64,000 nucleotides of DNA, from NCBI GenBank assembly GCA_963809385.1, contig CAWEJL010000018.1, forward strand, positions 1 to 64,000, read 5' to 3'. The notes below the pieces were generated by a model. It did no database searches, was not told the DNA's origin, and saw nothing but the letters and a program-made list of their open reading frames with translations. This document shows, one piece after another, positions 28,479 to 39,131 of the stretch. The stretch is from JAKAIY01 sp963809385 (GTDB lineage: Bacteria; Chloroflexota; Ktedonobacteria; Ktedonobacterales; JADMIN01). The stretch's first letter is position 1, and each line of letters starts with the position of its first letter. A program made the translations under genes and the position numbers.

Positions 28479-29397
28479 ATGCGCTGGTTTGGCTGGTTCC
28501 GTAAGAAACCGTCGTCGGACTCGAGCATCATGCCTCAGGAGAGCGCGCCGACCAGCTTGGTGGCTGGGCGGCAGCGCGTGGTGGGCCTGCCCTACGCGCT
28601 ACCGGCGGATATGGAGGAGATCGACCGCCTCGACTTCCAGCATTACATGCTGCGGTTTGCGTTTCAGGGGAACTACGCCGCGCCGATCACCAATCCGAAG
28701 GGTATCCTGGATGTGGGCGCGGGGACTGGCCGCTGGGCGACCGAGATGGCGCAGGCGTTTCCTAACGCCAATGTGATTGGCCTGGATGTCAAGCCGCCCT
28801 CTGTAGATGAGCGCGCCATGACTGGGTCTGGTTCCGATCCTCGCCCGCCGAACTACGCCTTCACACCCGGCAACCTGCTCGAAGGCTTGCCTTTCGCCGA
28901 TGGGTCGTTCGATTATGTGCATCAGCGCCTGCTCTTCACGGCGATCCCGCATGATCGCTGGCCATGGGTCGCGCGGGAGCTGACGCGGGTGACGCGGGCC
29001 GACGGCTGGGTAGAGATGGTGGATTCGATTGGCCTGGCGAATGGCGGGCCGAACGTCGAGCAGCTGATGGATTGGATCCGGCAGCTTTCTTCCCGGCGTG
29101 GCGTTGACCTGATGGACGGGAGCCGTATCGGCGACTACTTGCGCGGGGCGCCGCTCATCAACCAGTCCGCCCGTCGCGTTGACCTGCCGACCGGGGCGTA
29201 TGGTGGACGCCTGGGCAAGCCTGGTGGCGACTGATTTCTTCTCGGTCTGTAAAGGGTACGGCGGAGTGGCCGCCTCGCAGGGTATCACCACGCCGGAGGC
29301 GTGGAATGCGACGCTGGAGCAGGCGCAGGCCGATCTCAACACGCTCCAGTATCAGTGTGTGACGCCGTTCTTTATCGCCTATGGCCAGCGCCCGTAG
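28479..29397 (+). CDS. SAM-dependent methyltransferase, frameshifted near the 3' end
   Basis: This is a class I methyltransferase of about 305 residues. Motif I is ILDVGAGTGRWATEMA, the acidic loop is NVIGLDVKPP, and a motif-IV-like segment is GSFDYVHQRLLF, followed by ELTRVTRADGWVEMVDS. The frame changes near 29205: the first frame ends at 29234, while the second continues with WASLVATDFFSVCKGYGG to a stop at 29397. The ATG at 28479 follows AGAGGAGGAGCGC. The target molecule cannot be inferred. The convergent SbcC-like gene lies downstream. Confidence 0.82.
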
Positions 29398-29449
29398 CGG
29401 CGCTGGCTGGTCCGTGGCGCTCGTGGGGAAGCGTGCCCTCACGGGCCTG

Positions 29450-32400
29450 TTAGCCTTCGACGGCGGCGACGCGCACGCCTTCCTCCGCCGCCCAGAGTGA
29501 CGCGGCGAGGTCGCCCGTCTGGCAGTGTGGACTCGACGACGCGCCCTTCTTCCATGCGCAAGGTGTAGTCGAAGTCACGCGGGTCAATCACCTGGCTGTG
29601 GGAGATGAGGAAGACCTGCGGGAAGGCTTCGGCGATGGCCCCGCGCGTCAGCGCCCGCGCCAGCGCCCGCGAGCGCTCGGCGTCGAACGCGCTGAGCGGC
29701 TCATCGAGGAAGATGAAGCCGGGGGTCGCGCCCCGCCCGCGCGGCAGGGTCGCCAGCGCGAACGCCAGCCGCAGCGCCAGCGAGGCCTGATCGCGCGCGC
29801 CGCCGGAGAAGAGGTTTTTGCGCACGTAGCGCCCCGCCACGTCGTCCCACATGCGGATCGCCAGATCCACGTCGCCCTGCGCGGCCTGGGCGTCGTCGCG
29901 CGTCAGCGAGACATCGCGGTAGCGGCCCATCGTCAGGGCTGGCAGGATCGCCCGCATGTAGGCTTCGGTCTCCGGCAGCGCCCGGCGGATGACGCGCGCA
30001 CGGGTTTCGGCGGCCAGACGCGCGGCGAGGTCGCGTTGACGCAACTCGCGCTCGGCGACTGGCTAGCTCAGCGCGCAGGGCATCGCTGTCCAGGTCTGTA
30101 TCCGCTATACCCGCCTCGCGCGCGCGCTCCTCGCTGGATTGGTCCGCGTGATACGCCTCGCGGTCCGCTCGCTCGCGCTCAGCCCGCAGGCGCTCGACCT
30201 CCGCCGTCGTCCAGTTCGGACGCCGCGCCGAGCGGCGGCCAGCGCGCGGCAAGCTTCTCCAGCGGCTCATCACCGTTCGCGGCGACGTCCACTCCGGCGA
30301 GCGTGGCGCTGATCGAAGCGGTCAGCCGCGCATGCTCGCGGTCCGTTTCGTCACGCGCGGCGGCGATCTGGTCCAGTTCCGCGCCGGTAGCGCCTTCGCG
30401 GGTGCGGAGCGCGGGCTCTTCTTCCGGGCTGGCGCGCTCCGCGAATAGGGTGGCGAGCGCCTCGCGCTGGGCGTCCAGTTCCGGGATGGTAGCGCCGGGC
30501 GCTGGGTCAGGAGGCGCGTCGAGACCGGCGGCGCGGGCGCTCGCGGCGATATTGGCGAGGGCCGCCGCCCATTCGTCGCGGACGCTCGTGACCTGCTGGC
30601 GCCAGTCGCCGAGCCGCGCGGTGACTTTGATGTAGTCTCCCGCGGAGGAGGTCAGTGACGCGACCGCCGCCTCCGCCGCGCCGCGCGCCGCCGCCAGCCC
30701 GGAGAGATCGGGCGGCGTGTCGAGCTGCTCCGCCTGCTCTGCGATCGCCGCCAGCTCGCGCTCGATGGCCTCGCGCTGGCCGGATGTTACCACTGAGTAC
30801 GTAACGCCCGCCTGGGCTTCCGCGCGCGCTTTCTCGGCGCGCGCCAGCTCCAGCTCCGCCGCGGCCCGCTCCTCGATGAAGCGCCCGCGCGCCGCTGCTG
30901 ACTCCGCCGTGCGGGCGCGCGTCTCCAGGTCTCGCGAGCGCGCCGGCGGGGGGCTGCGCCCCAAGGCGCGCGCGCGCCTCCGCCGCGCTGGTGGGGATGG
31001 GCGCGCGTGCGGCGCGAAGCCCGGCCTCATATTGTTCGAGGCTGGAGCCGCCCAGCCGCCGGGCAAGATTGACCTCCGCCGAGAGTGTCGTCATCTGGTG
31101 GTCAAGCTCCGAGACGCGCCACTCGCGCGTGCGGAGGTCAGTCATCTCACGCCGCCAGCGCAGGCCAGTCAGCCCGCCCGTGATGAGCGCCAGGATGACG
31201 AGCGCCCAGAACACGCCCACGCCCGTGATGAGCGCCAGGATGCCGACGAGCGCCGCCACGGCGCTACAAACGACGGCGACGATGAGCCAGCGGCGCGACG
31301 CTTGTAACGCGCCAGTTACGCCGACGACCAGGGTGTCGTGATCGGCGCGCAGCAACGCCAGCCGCTGGTCGCCATTGGTCTGAAGGTCGAGCGCCTCGCG
31401 CGCGCGCAGCCAGCCCTCCAGCGTTTCGCCCAGCCGCTCGCGGGCCAGCGCCTCGCGCGCTTGCGCCAGCTCACGCTCGGCCTGGATGGACGCATGGTGA
31501 GCATTCGCCAGCGCCTCTTCGCCATGCGTAATGCGCTTGGTGGCCTCGATAGCGACTGCTAGCTGGCGCTGATGGTCGAGGGCGAGAGCGAGCCGTTCTT
31601 CCAGCGCGCTGATCTCCGTCAGGCGGCGCCGGGCTTCGGGGAGTTGCTCGGAGTCCGCCAGACTCGGCGAGGCGCGCGGCCAGGCTGTCCGCTTCGCGTT
31701 GCGCGTTGATCGCGGCCCAGCGCATCGTATCCATCGCCAGCAGACTGCGCTCCATCGCGTTGACGCTGTCGTGCCACTGGAGACGCGCCTGGATGCCGTC
31801 GCGCTCCTCCGCCAGTGCGGACTCGCGCTGGGCGAGCTCCTCACGCCGTGCGACCAGACTGTCGCGTTGGGCGATAGTCCGCGCGTAGTTCCGCCGCGCG
31901 GAGGCGTAGATCAGCTTCGCTGGCGCGGTCGCCCGCGTCGCGCGCCTCACGCCGCCGCTCGGCGACGCCCAGCCGCGCGTGAAGCACCGGCCGCCCGCTC
32001 CCGTAGCTCCGGCGATGGGGCGACGAGCCGCTCGGCGAGCGTCAGCCGCTCCAGCCCCAGCAAGCGCGAGATGGCTTTATCGCGGCTCTCGCGCGGCAGG
32101 ATTTCGATGCGCTCCAGGGCTTTCTGCTCCATGAAGAGCGAGTTGCGGAACGTGTCGTAGTCTATGCCGTGGAGCTCCTGCTCGATACGGTCGGTGACGG
32201 CGGTGACGGCGCTCATACGCTCGTCTGGCGCGCCGGGTCGCCGCACGACCAGTGTGGCCTCGGAGGTGATCGCGCCAGTGCGTCCGCGCGAGAGGGCGCG
32301 CGTCACTTCCAGCTCCGTCTCGCCGGACACCAGGGAGAGCGAGACGCGGGCCTGCGAGCGGTCATGCGGAATGAGCGCCGTGAGAGTTGGGCGGGTCTCT

Positions 32401-32570
32401 TCGCCGACCAGCGCGCGCCCGTAGAGCGCGAAGTAGATCGCCTCGAACAGCGTGGATTTTCCGGCTTCGTTTGGACCTTCGATCAGCACGCCGCCGCGCC
32501 GGGGGAAGCAGAGATCTATCCCGCGCAGATGCTTCAGCGCATCTACGCGCAGACGCTTCAGAACAATCAT
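29450..32570 (-). CDS. sbcC: SbcC/Rad50-like ATPase, several frameshifts
   Basis: SbcC forms a DNA-end-processing nuclease with SbcD. The N-terminal frame (ATG at 32570) has Walker A LIEGPNEAGKSTLFEAIYFA and the Q-loop region FRNSLFMEQKALERIEI. The middle, spread over at least four frames, is a long Arg/Glu/Ala-rich coiled coil with two membrane-like hydrophobic stretches near 31200-31300 (SRRWLIVAVVCSAVAALVGI and more), unusual for SbcC. The C-terminal frame has SGGARDQASLALRLAFA (signature), FIFLDEPLSAFD (Walker B) and HSQVID. A last shift near 29513 gives the ending LWAAEEGVRVAAVEG, stop at 29450. Walker A and B both intact suggests sequencing indels rather than decay. Confidence 0.8.
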
Positions 32571-32574
32571 CGCG

Positions 32575-33877
32575 TTACGAGGCCTCCCCATCCATGCCAT
32601 CCAGCTCGCGTAAGCGCGCCAGCAGCAGATCGCTCGCCGCGCGCGCGTCCTCCTCGCTGGGCGCGCCCTCCTCGCCCGCCGCGCTGCGCTCCATCATGTC
32701 CGCCAGCGTCTGCCGCAGGACGTCCGCCAGGGAGCGTGGCTCGCCGTCACGCGCGAAGGTGGGCAGCGTGAGCGTAGGATCGACGATGGTCAGGCCGGTG
32801 GTGTCAATATCGAGCGAGAAGAAGCGCTGCTGCCCCATGAGGATAATGTCGCGCAGGGCAAGCTGGTGATAGCGTTCGCGCGTCAGCTCGCCGGTCAAGC
32901 GCAGTCGCGCCATTGTCTCGGGGCTGGCGTGCGGCTCCAGCGCGGCGCGGATGACCGCCAGCGGCTCGCCGGGCGCGTCCGGCGCCCCGGCGGGCCAGAG
33001 GTCGCGGACGCTCAGCGTCACCTCGGCGCGTGGCTGCGGCTCGATGCGGATATGTTCGACATGCGTTGCGCCGCCGGGGCCAAGCTCCATCCAGACAAAG
33101 CCCGGCGCTCCAGACGCGGAGCCGAACTCCATCCGCTCGGTGGCGCCGATGACGACCACCTCGCGCGCGCCCATGCGCTGGCGGGCGAAGCGATGGATGT
33201 GGCCCGCGACGACGGTCTGGTATTGAGCGGGCAGCGCGTCGAGGCTGGCGAGCGCCACCATCCGTTCGCCCTCGGACGGGCGCGCCAGGCCCTCGACCGC
33301 CGCGTGCAGGATGACGAGGCCGGTATCGGCGGCGGCCAGCGCACCCTCGGGGTCTTCGAGCGCGGCGTCAGCGAGCGGGTCAGAGCCGGGCGGCGCGACG
33401 GGATTGTTGCTCAGCCCGGCCACTGCCACGCGCAGGCCGCGCACCGTGAGCAGGCGCGGGCGCAGGGTGTCGCTGGCGGCGAAGAAGTGAAAGCCGTCGA
33501 GCGCGGTGTAGACACGCTTGCGGAGCCTCGCCGCCATGCTCGGTGAGCAGGCGCGGGGTGTCGTGATTGCCGCCGATGGCGGCGCTGACGATATCCGCCT
33601 GGCGCAGGCGCGCGAGCTGGGCGGCGACGAAGGCGCGGTCCTGGTTGCTGGGGGCTGGGCTGTCGAAGAGGTCGCCCGTGTTGATAAAGAGCGCCGCGTC
33701 ATGGGCGATGGCATAGTCTACGGCGGCCTGGAAGCCCTGGCGCAGCCACTCGCGACGGGCGGCGCGGCGCTGTGGGGAGAGACGCGGCAGCGCGGGTGAG
33801 AGGTGGTTGTCGCCGGTGACGACGACACCGGCAGGTAGTCTGGCGTGGCGTCCATTGCCCGACAGCGACTGATTCAT
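32575..33877 (-). CDS. sbcD: SbcD/Mre11-like nuclease, one frameshift
   Basis: This metallophosphoesterase is the nuclease partner of SbcC. The first frame starts at 33877 after GGGAGGG (MNQSLSGNGRHARLPAG) and has GDNHLS, NTGDLFD and AAIGGNHDT, the metal-binding motifs. The frame changes near 33540, and the rest contains LVILHAAVEG, VVAGHIHRF and the long C-terminal region ending LRELDGMDGEAS. The stop lies 4 bp before the SbcC start, so the two are an operon. All metal ligands are visible, so the shift is more likely a sequence error. Confidence 0.85.
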
Positions 33878-34245
33878 TGCAAGCCCTCCCAGGCTTCCGC
33901 CACCTGATCCACCTACGCACAACGCCGCCGCGACGTCACGCCGCGGGGGCTCGGGAACCATCGAAGCGGACGGCCATAGGCGCGCAGGCAGTGTAGCGCG
34001 CGATACAGGCGGGCGTCAATTCGTGTCTTGTGTGGCGACAACAGGGCTAGCCGGAGGCTTGATGCGGCTGATGCGGCTTGATGCGCCAATGGCTTCACCT
34101 ATGACACCTGGCATAGTGAATTGACGCCGAGTGCTCCGCTTCGCTATACTGGCGCCACACGGCTGGCGTCGGAAGGCAGGCGAGAGCTTGGCGCTGGCCA
34201 GGCGCCACGCAAGTCGCATCGTGATAGTGTAAGGGTGGCGCGAGG
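33878..34245. other. Intergenic region with a strong promoter
   Basis: About 370 bases separate sbcD and the second kinase gene. A near-consensus promoter lies at 34121-34150 pointing to the kinase. No gene or RNA was recognised in the rest. Confidence 0.5.
34121..34150 (+). promoter_or_regulatory. Near-consensus promoter of the kinase gene
   Basis: TTGACG at 34121-34126 and TATACT at 34145-34150 with an 18-bp spacer, about 95 bp before the kinase start codon. Both hexamers differ from the housekeeping consensus at one position. Confidence 0.7.
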
Positions 34246-35931
34246 ATGACCTCTGAGGGCGTGGAGCCACGCGCGGTTGGCGCGCTCATCCATGGCCGCT
34301 ACCGTATCTTGCGGATTGTTGGCAGGGGTGGGTTAGGAACCGTCTATCAGGTCGCCGACGTGATCTATGGCGCGAATGCGATCTTCGCGCTCAAGGAACT
34401 GGCGGACGCCAACCCAGGCGCGCGCAAGCAGTTCGAGCTGGAGAGCCGCTGGCTGCGCCAGCTGAACCACGACAGCATCCCGAAAGTGCGGGAGAGCTTC
34501 GAGTGGGATGGCCGGGAATATCTGGTCATGGACTTCGTGGACGGCGAGAACCTGGAGCAGTATCTCCATCGAACGGGCAGGCCGCTGCCAGAAGCTCAGG
34601 CGTTGCGCTGGATGCTGCCGATCTGCGACGCGCTGCATTACCTGCACACCCGCACACCCACCGCTGCTGCATCGCGATGTCAAGCCCGCCAATATCATCG
34701 TCACGCCCGGCGGCCATCCCGTGCTGGTGGATTTCGGCATCGCCAAGGCGCACCTGCCGGGCATGAACCAGACTGTGACGTTCGTGCGCAAGGCCGGGAC
34801 CGAGGGCTACGCGCCTCCCGAGCAGTACGCCGCCGCTGGCATGACCGGCCCCTGGTCGGATGTCTACGCGCTTGGCGCGACGCTCTATCAACTGGTGACG
34901 GGCCGCCTGCCGCAGACGGCGGTGGAGCGTATCACGGAGATGGAACCGATGCCTCGCCCGCGCGACCTGGTCCCCTCGCTTTCATCGCTGACCGATCAGA
35001 CGATCATGCGCGCGCTGGATTTGAAGCCCGCTGGTCGGTATCAGTCGGTCATCGAGCTCGCCAGCGCGCTCACCGATTCGCTGCGCGTTCTGGGCGGGAT
35101 GGGAAGCATGGGAGGCTGGGACCGCTACCGCCGTCACGCCGGTTGTCGGAATCTGGGGGGAATCTCGGGGCCGGGATCGTCGCGCCCGACAGGAAGCAGG
35201 CTCGTTCCCGCCGCTGCCATCAGGACCTTCGCTCGCTCAGCAGTCGCGCGGTCCGCTGCCTTCGCTCGGTGATCCACTGCCGCGCAACCTGGCGGAACAG
35301 GGTGGCAGAGTCAGGAGGGAGGGTAGCCAGGGCGGTCAGGCGGGTGGTAGGGCTCGCTCGCGGTGGCGTCGCGCTCCGTCCGCGCTCGCCAGCGCGCCAT
35401 CGGCGCCATCGCGCCAGTGAGCGCCCCCTTCCCGTCCGGCCCGCAGCCCGCCGCGCGATCGCCCCAGCGTGACGCCACTCCACGCGTCGCAGGCACGAGC
35501 CGGTCGCGTTCACGTCCGTCGGCGTTTATCGGGCTGATCGTGATGGTGCTGCTGTTGGTCGCTGGCGGCGCGTTTTACGCCTATCGCAGCCTCACCACAT
35601 TGGACCGCTCGACCCCGCGGGCGACGGTGACTGGCTATTTCCACGCCCTCAGCGCGCAGGATTACGCCACCGCGTGGCGCTATGACGCGGATAGTCGCAA
35701 CAATCCCGCCGCGCAGACGGCGTTTATCCAGGGGTCTGCAATCGGATGACGCAAGCTATGGTGTGGTGCGCAGCGCGAGTATCGACGCAAGTCACCATGA
35801 CCACGCCTTCGCAGGCGACCGTGACTGCTTCCGTGATTCGGGGAAACAGCCAGACGCCAATGTCTTACACGATTGATCTGACCCAGTACAATGGCTCGAT
35901 GTGGCTAGTCGTGACGGCAAGCAACCAGTGA
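34246..35931 (+). CDS. PknB-type Ser/Thr kinase with extracytoplasmic domain, frameshifted
   Basis: The kinase starts at ATG 34246. The first frame has the Gly loop RIVGRGGLGTVYQV and Lys in FALKEL. A shift near 34665 leads to LLHRDVKPANIIV, LVDFGIAK, and GTEGYAPPEQY. Further shifts between 35100 and 35400 cross a Pro/Ser/Arg-rich linker. A membrane helix (FIGLIVMVLLLVAGGAFYAY) follows near 35517, then an outer domain with RATVTGYFHALSAQDYATAW, which resembles NTF2-like domains of anchored proteins. A last shift near 35735 gives the end MSYTIDLTQYNGSMWLVVTA. Unlike the 19.6 kb kinase, the DFG motif is standard. It probably senses an outside signal, by analogy with PknB. Confidence 0.82.
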
Positions 35932-35934
35932 CGC

Positions 35935-36609
35935 TCAACCGCCCAGCGTCTCCGCCATCCGCCGCCAGTCGGCGTCGAAGCGGGCGACGGCCTCCGTGGT
36001 CAGCGCGTCATTCAGCAGGCCGCGAATGACCTCCGGACGGGCGGTGATGTCGTGCGCGCCGATGGTCGCCGCCTCCACCACGTCCGCGCTGGTTTTGACG
36101 CTGGCGACGAGCAGCCGCGCGCCGCTATCCTGGCGGGTGAGCAGACGCGCCATGGAGCCGACGCGCTCGCAGGCGTCCACGCCCGCATGGCGCAGGCGGC
36201 TGAAGTAAGGGATTACCCAATCCGCGCCAGTGGCGGCGGCCAGATAGGCCTGCGCCAGCGAGGCGACGGCGGTGAACGCGACGCGCGCTCCGCCGCCAAT
36301 CAGCGCGCGGCCCGCCGCCAGGCCATCCGCCGTCATCGGCAGCTTGAGGACGATACGGGCGGGGTCCAGCGCCAGATAGCGCTCACCCTCCGCGCGCAAC
36401 CCATCGGCGGAGTCCGCGACGGGCTGCGCGAAGACTGGGCCGCCGCAGGCCTGGATGAGGCCGCGCAGGGCGTCCTCATCGCGCAGGCGCTGGCCGCGCT
36501 CGACCGCCTCCAGCAGGATAGAGGGATTGGTTGTGACGCCCGCGATTGGGAAGGTCGCGCTCAGGCGCGAGACCTCCTCGATCAGGGCGCAATCTACATA
36601 CAGGCCCAT
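35935..36609 (-). CDS. Transaldolase-family protein (fructose-6-phosphate aldolase-like)
   Basis: This 224-residue TIM-barrel enzyme has the small-transaldolase pattern: VDCALIEEVSRL, GVTTNPSILLE, then RIVLKLPMTADGL with the Schiff-base Lys, AFTAVASLAQAYLAA and VIPYFSRLRHAG. Such proteins are either fructose-6-phosphate aldolases or small transaldolases. The usual conserved SRLDDxG-like segment is replaced by FSRLRHAG, so the exact activity is uncertain. Length is normal. It ends 4 bp from the convergent kinase gene. Confidence 0.88.
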   Translation of the reverse strand: MGLYVDCALIEEVSRLSATFPIAGVTTNPSILLEAVERGQRLRDEDALRGLIQACGGPVFAQPVADSADGLRAEGERYLALDPARIVLKLPMTADGLAAGRALIGGGARVAFTAVASLAQAYLAAATGADWVIPYFSRLRHAGVDACERVGSMARLLTRQDSGARLLVASVKTSADVVEAATIGAHDITARPEVIRGLLNDALTTEAVARFDADWRRMAETLGG

Positions 36610-36643
36610 AGATGAGCCTCCTCTCCGCCTGCGACGCTGGACG

Positions 36644-37534
36644 CTACAGCCAGCCCAGCAGGGGATAATGGAACGGCTTCCCCTGGAACGCCTTTACCGC
36701 GCCAATGATACTGAAGATCGCGTTGAATAGCCCCACGGCGCCAAGCACACCATAGAACGCCAGGATAATGCCAAATCCCCCGAATGCGCTGAATGGATCC
36801 GTTGGCGGCGTGCTGCTGGTGAATGACGTTGAGGTGAAGACCGTTGAGAAGATGAGCGCTTCAAACGCAATGAACGCGACGAAGGTGATCGCGCCCATAA
36901 TCAGGTGGAACCAGAACGCCTGCTTCGACTGCTTCGAGGCGTAGGGATGACTCTGGCGCATCGTCAGCCAGAAGATGAGCGGCAGGATCAGCGGCGCGAA
37001 GAAAACGCTGATGTGCGCGATGCCCGCCAGCGTGCGATCGCTGTCGCTCACTCCCATCGTGTAGGGCGGATAGCCAGGGTACATGGGCGCGTAGCCAGGT
37101 GGCGGGCCATAGCCGGGGCCGGGCGCGTAGCCAGGCGGCGGCCCATAGCCAGGCGGCGGCCCGTAGCCGTATGGCGGCGGGCCATAGCCAGATGGCGGGC
37201 CGTAGCCGGGGCCATAGGGCAGCGGCGAGGCGGCGGGTCCCGGCGGGGCCAGGTCGGGCCGCGCGGCGTGGATCGCCTGGAGCAGCCGCATCGCGTCGGC
37301 CTGCTCGACTGGGGTGAGGAAGTACGACGCGCCGCTCGCTACCCGCAGCGCCACCGCTGGAGCTGGCGGCATGCCCGGCGCGACCGGCACGCTGGCATCC
37401 GCCACCAGTCCGGCGGACGCGATCTCGTTGAGCGGGAAGGTTACGTCGCCGAAGGTCAGCGCGCCATCGCGCAGGACACAGGTCGCCCCATTGCGCAGGG
37501 CGATAGTCAGCGCGTTCGCGGCGGTAGAATCCAC
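36644..37534 (-). CDS. DUF4870-like membrane protein with Tyr-Gly-Pro repeats
   Basis: The 296-residue protein has three parts. Residues 1-95 are a small domain (NALTIALRNGATCVLRDGAL to DAMRLLQAIHAARP). Residues 95-155 are repeats of the type YGPPPGYGPPPGY, encoded by imperfect tandem DNA repeats near 37075-37215. The rest has three to four hydrophobic segments matching DUF4870 (DRTLAGIAHISVFFAPLILP, then SKQAFWFHLIMG). DUF4870 proteins are small integral membrane proteins of unknown role, and the Tyr-rich repeat may aid self-association. It lies next to the transaldolase-like gene on the same strand. Confidence 0.8.
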   Translation of the reverse strand: MDSTAANALTIALRNGATCVLRDGALTFGDVTFPLNEIASAGLVADASVPVAPGMPPAPAVALRVASGASYFLTPVEQADAMRLLQAIHAARPDLAPPGPAASPLPYGPGYGPPSGYGPPPYGYGPPPGYGPPPGYAPGPGYGPPPGYAPMYPGYPPYTMGVSDSDRTLAGIAHISVFFAPLILPLIFWLTMRQSHPYASKQSKQAFWFHLIMGAITFVAFIAFEALIFSTVFTSTSFTSSTPPTDPFSAFGGFGIILAFYGVLGAVGLFNAIFSIIGAVKAFQGKPFHYPLLGWL

Positions 37535-37575
37535 GACTTACTCCTCACCTGTCCGATTTTCCTATCAGCGGTTAG

Positions 37576-38715
37576 CTAGCGTGACAGCGCGCGGGCGATC
37601 ACCATCCGCTGAATCTGGTTGGTGCCCTCGTAGATTTGCGTGATCTTGGCGTCACGCATCATGCGCTCGACGGGGAACTCCATCATGTAGCCATAGCCGC
37701 CGAGCACCTGGATGGCGTCGTTGGTGACTTCGATGGCGATGTCGGAAGCGAAGGTCTTGGCGATCGCCGATTCGCGCCCGAAGCCGGTCGCGCCGCTGTC
37801 CATCAGCTCACCCACATGATAGATGAGCTGGCGGGCGGCTTCAACTTTGATATCCATATCAGCCAGCATGAACTGGATGGCCTGATTGGCGATGATCGGC
37901 TGGCCGAACTGCACGCGCTGCTTGGCGTACTGGACGGCGAAGTCGAGCGCGCCCTGCGCGATACCCAGCGCCTGCGCGGCGACGCCAGGGCGCGTGCGGT
38001 CGAGCGTCGAGAGCGCGATCTTGAAGCCCTCGCCCTCGCGGCCGAGCAGGTTCCCAGCGGGAATCTCGCAGTCCTCCATGACCAGCTCGCCAGTCTGGGA
38101 GCCGCGAATGCCCATCTTGTGCTCGACCTTGCCGAGATGGAAGCCCGGCGTGCCGTCCTCGACGACGAAGGCGCTGATGCCGCGCGTCCCGGCGCTGGGG
38201 TCGGTGCTGGCGAAGATGACGTTGACGTGGGCGAGGCCGGCGTTGGTGATGAAGTGCTTGACGCCGTTGAGGACGTACTTGTCACCCTTGCGGACGGCGC
38301 GGGTGGCCATCGCGCCAGCGTCGGAGCCGGAGCCAGGCTCGGTCAGCCCGAAGGACGCCAGCCATTCGCCGGTGGCCAGTTTGGGAATCCAGGCGCGCTT
38401 CTGCTCGTCGGTTCCCGCCAGCAGGATCGGCAGCGAGCCCAGTTGCTGCACGCAGAGGATCAGCGAGGTGGTGGCGCAGGCCTTGCTCAGCTCCTCGATC
38501 ACCATCAGGATGCTCAGCTCGCTGGAGCCAATGCCGCCGTACTCCTCCGGGAAGGGCATGGCGAGGATATCCTGCTGGGCCAGCAGGTCTTTCATATCCC
38601 AGGGGAACTGGCCGGTGGCGTCAATCTCGGCGGCGCGTGGCGTGACCTTTTCGCGCGCGAGGTCGCGCACCATATCGATCAGCATTTTCTCTTCGGCGGC
38701 CATCTGAACTGCCAT
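37576..38715 (-). CDS. Acyl-CoA dehydrogenase
   Basis: This 379-residue FAD enzyme oxidises acyl-CoA at the alpha-beta bond, in fatty-acid or branched-chain amino-acid breakdown. Family signatures are GLTEPGSGSDAGAM, KHFITNAGLAHVNVI, GIRGSQTGELVMEDCEIP and the C-terminal DAKITQIYEGTNQIQRMVIA. The Glu in YEGT is the catalytic base. Length is normal. The sequence resembles short-chain/butyryl-CoA dehydrogenases, but the substrate cannot be fixed. No other beta-oxidation genes are adjacent. Confidence 0.95.
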   Translation of the reverse strand: MAVQMAAEEKMLIDMVRDLAREKVTPRAAEIDATGQFPWDMKDLLAQQDILAMPFPEEYGGIGSSELSILMVIEELSKACATTSLILCVQQLGSLPILLAGTDEQKRAWIPKLATGEWLASFGLTEPGSGSDAGAMATRAVRKGDKYVLNGVKHFITNAGLAHVNVIFASTDPSAGTRGISAFVVEDGTPGFHLGKVEHKMGIRGSQTGELVMEDCEIPAGNLLGREGEGFKIALSTLDRTRPGVAAQALGIAQGALDFAVQYAKQRVQFGQPIIANQAIQFMLADMDIKVEAARQLIYHVGELMDSGATGFGRESAIAKTFASDIAIEVTNDAIQVLGGYGYMMEFPVERMMRDAKITQIYEGTNQIQRMVIARALSR

Positions 38716-39131
38716 GAGCTACGCTCCTTTGCGTATGCGCGTGGGCGCTGGTCACGACCAGCGCCAGCGTTGACGCGGACTTGCCGCGTGTGATGTGAGG
38801 CTTCAGTGTGGCGTCGTCCTTCGCGGGTTGCCCACGAGAGAAGCGTGGGGCGCGTCCTGCGCCGTCGCGCCGCGCGTGGAGCAAGGCGCCGTCGGGGCGA
38901 GTCGCCTGGATTATATGTGGCGCCCGCGCGCGCCGTCAATCGCGGGAACGGCGTAGGGGGCGCGGCCATGAATGGCCGGCGCACGGGCGAAGGGCTAAAG
39001 CCCCGGCCTTTCAAGGCCCCGTCGCGTGCCCCGGCCTTTCAAGGCCGGGATGGATGCGTTACCCTCGCCGTCTGGTGTTATACTGTGGCTGCTACTCACG
39101 CCGGTTGTCTATGCAGCCAGGAGGGCCGCCG
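38716..39131. other. Intergenic region with a family B repeat
   Basis: About 415 bases lie between the divergent acyl-CoA dehydrogenase and TIR genes. It contains the hairpin repeat at 38963-39050. TATACT at 39079-39084 is a likely -10 for the TIR gene, with no obvious -35 in front. No gene was recognised. Confidence 0.5.
38963..39050. repeat. Dispersed hairpin repeat, family B, paired copy
   Basis: CGGCCA-TGAA-TGGCCG at 38963-38978 is followed by the conserved flank GCGCACGGGCGAAGGGC. In opposite orientation the region 39022-39050 reads GCGTGCCCCGGCCT-TTCA-AGGCCGGG. GGGC-TAAA-GCCC lies between them. Related single copies are at 59723 and 63713. No protein is encoded. Confidence 0.75.

Noticed and set aside
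37075..37215. Short tandem DNA repeats that could suggest a CRISPR array
   Set aside because: They encode in-frame Tyr-Gly-Pro repeats in a membrane protein; there are no regular unique spacers. No CRISPR array was seen anywhere in the window.
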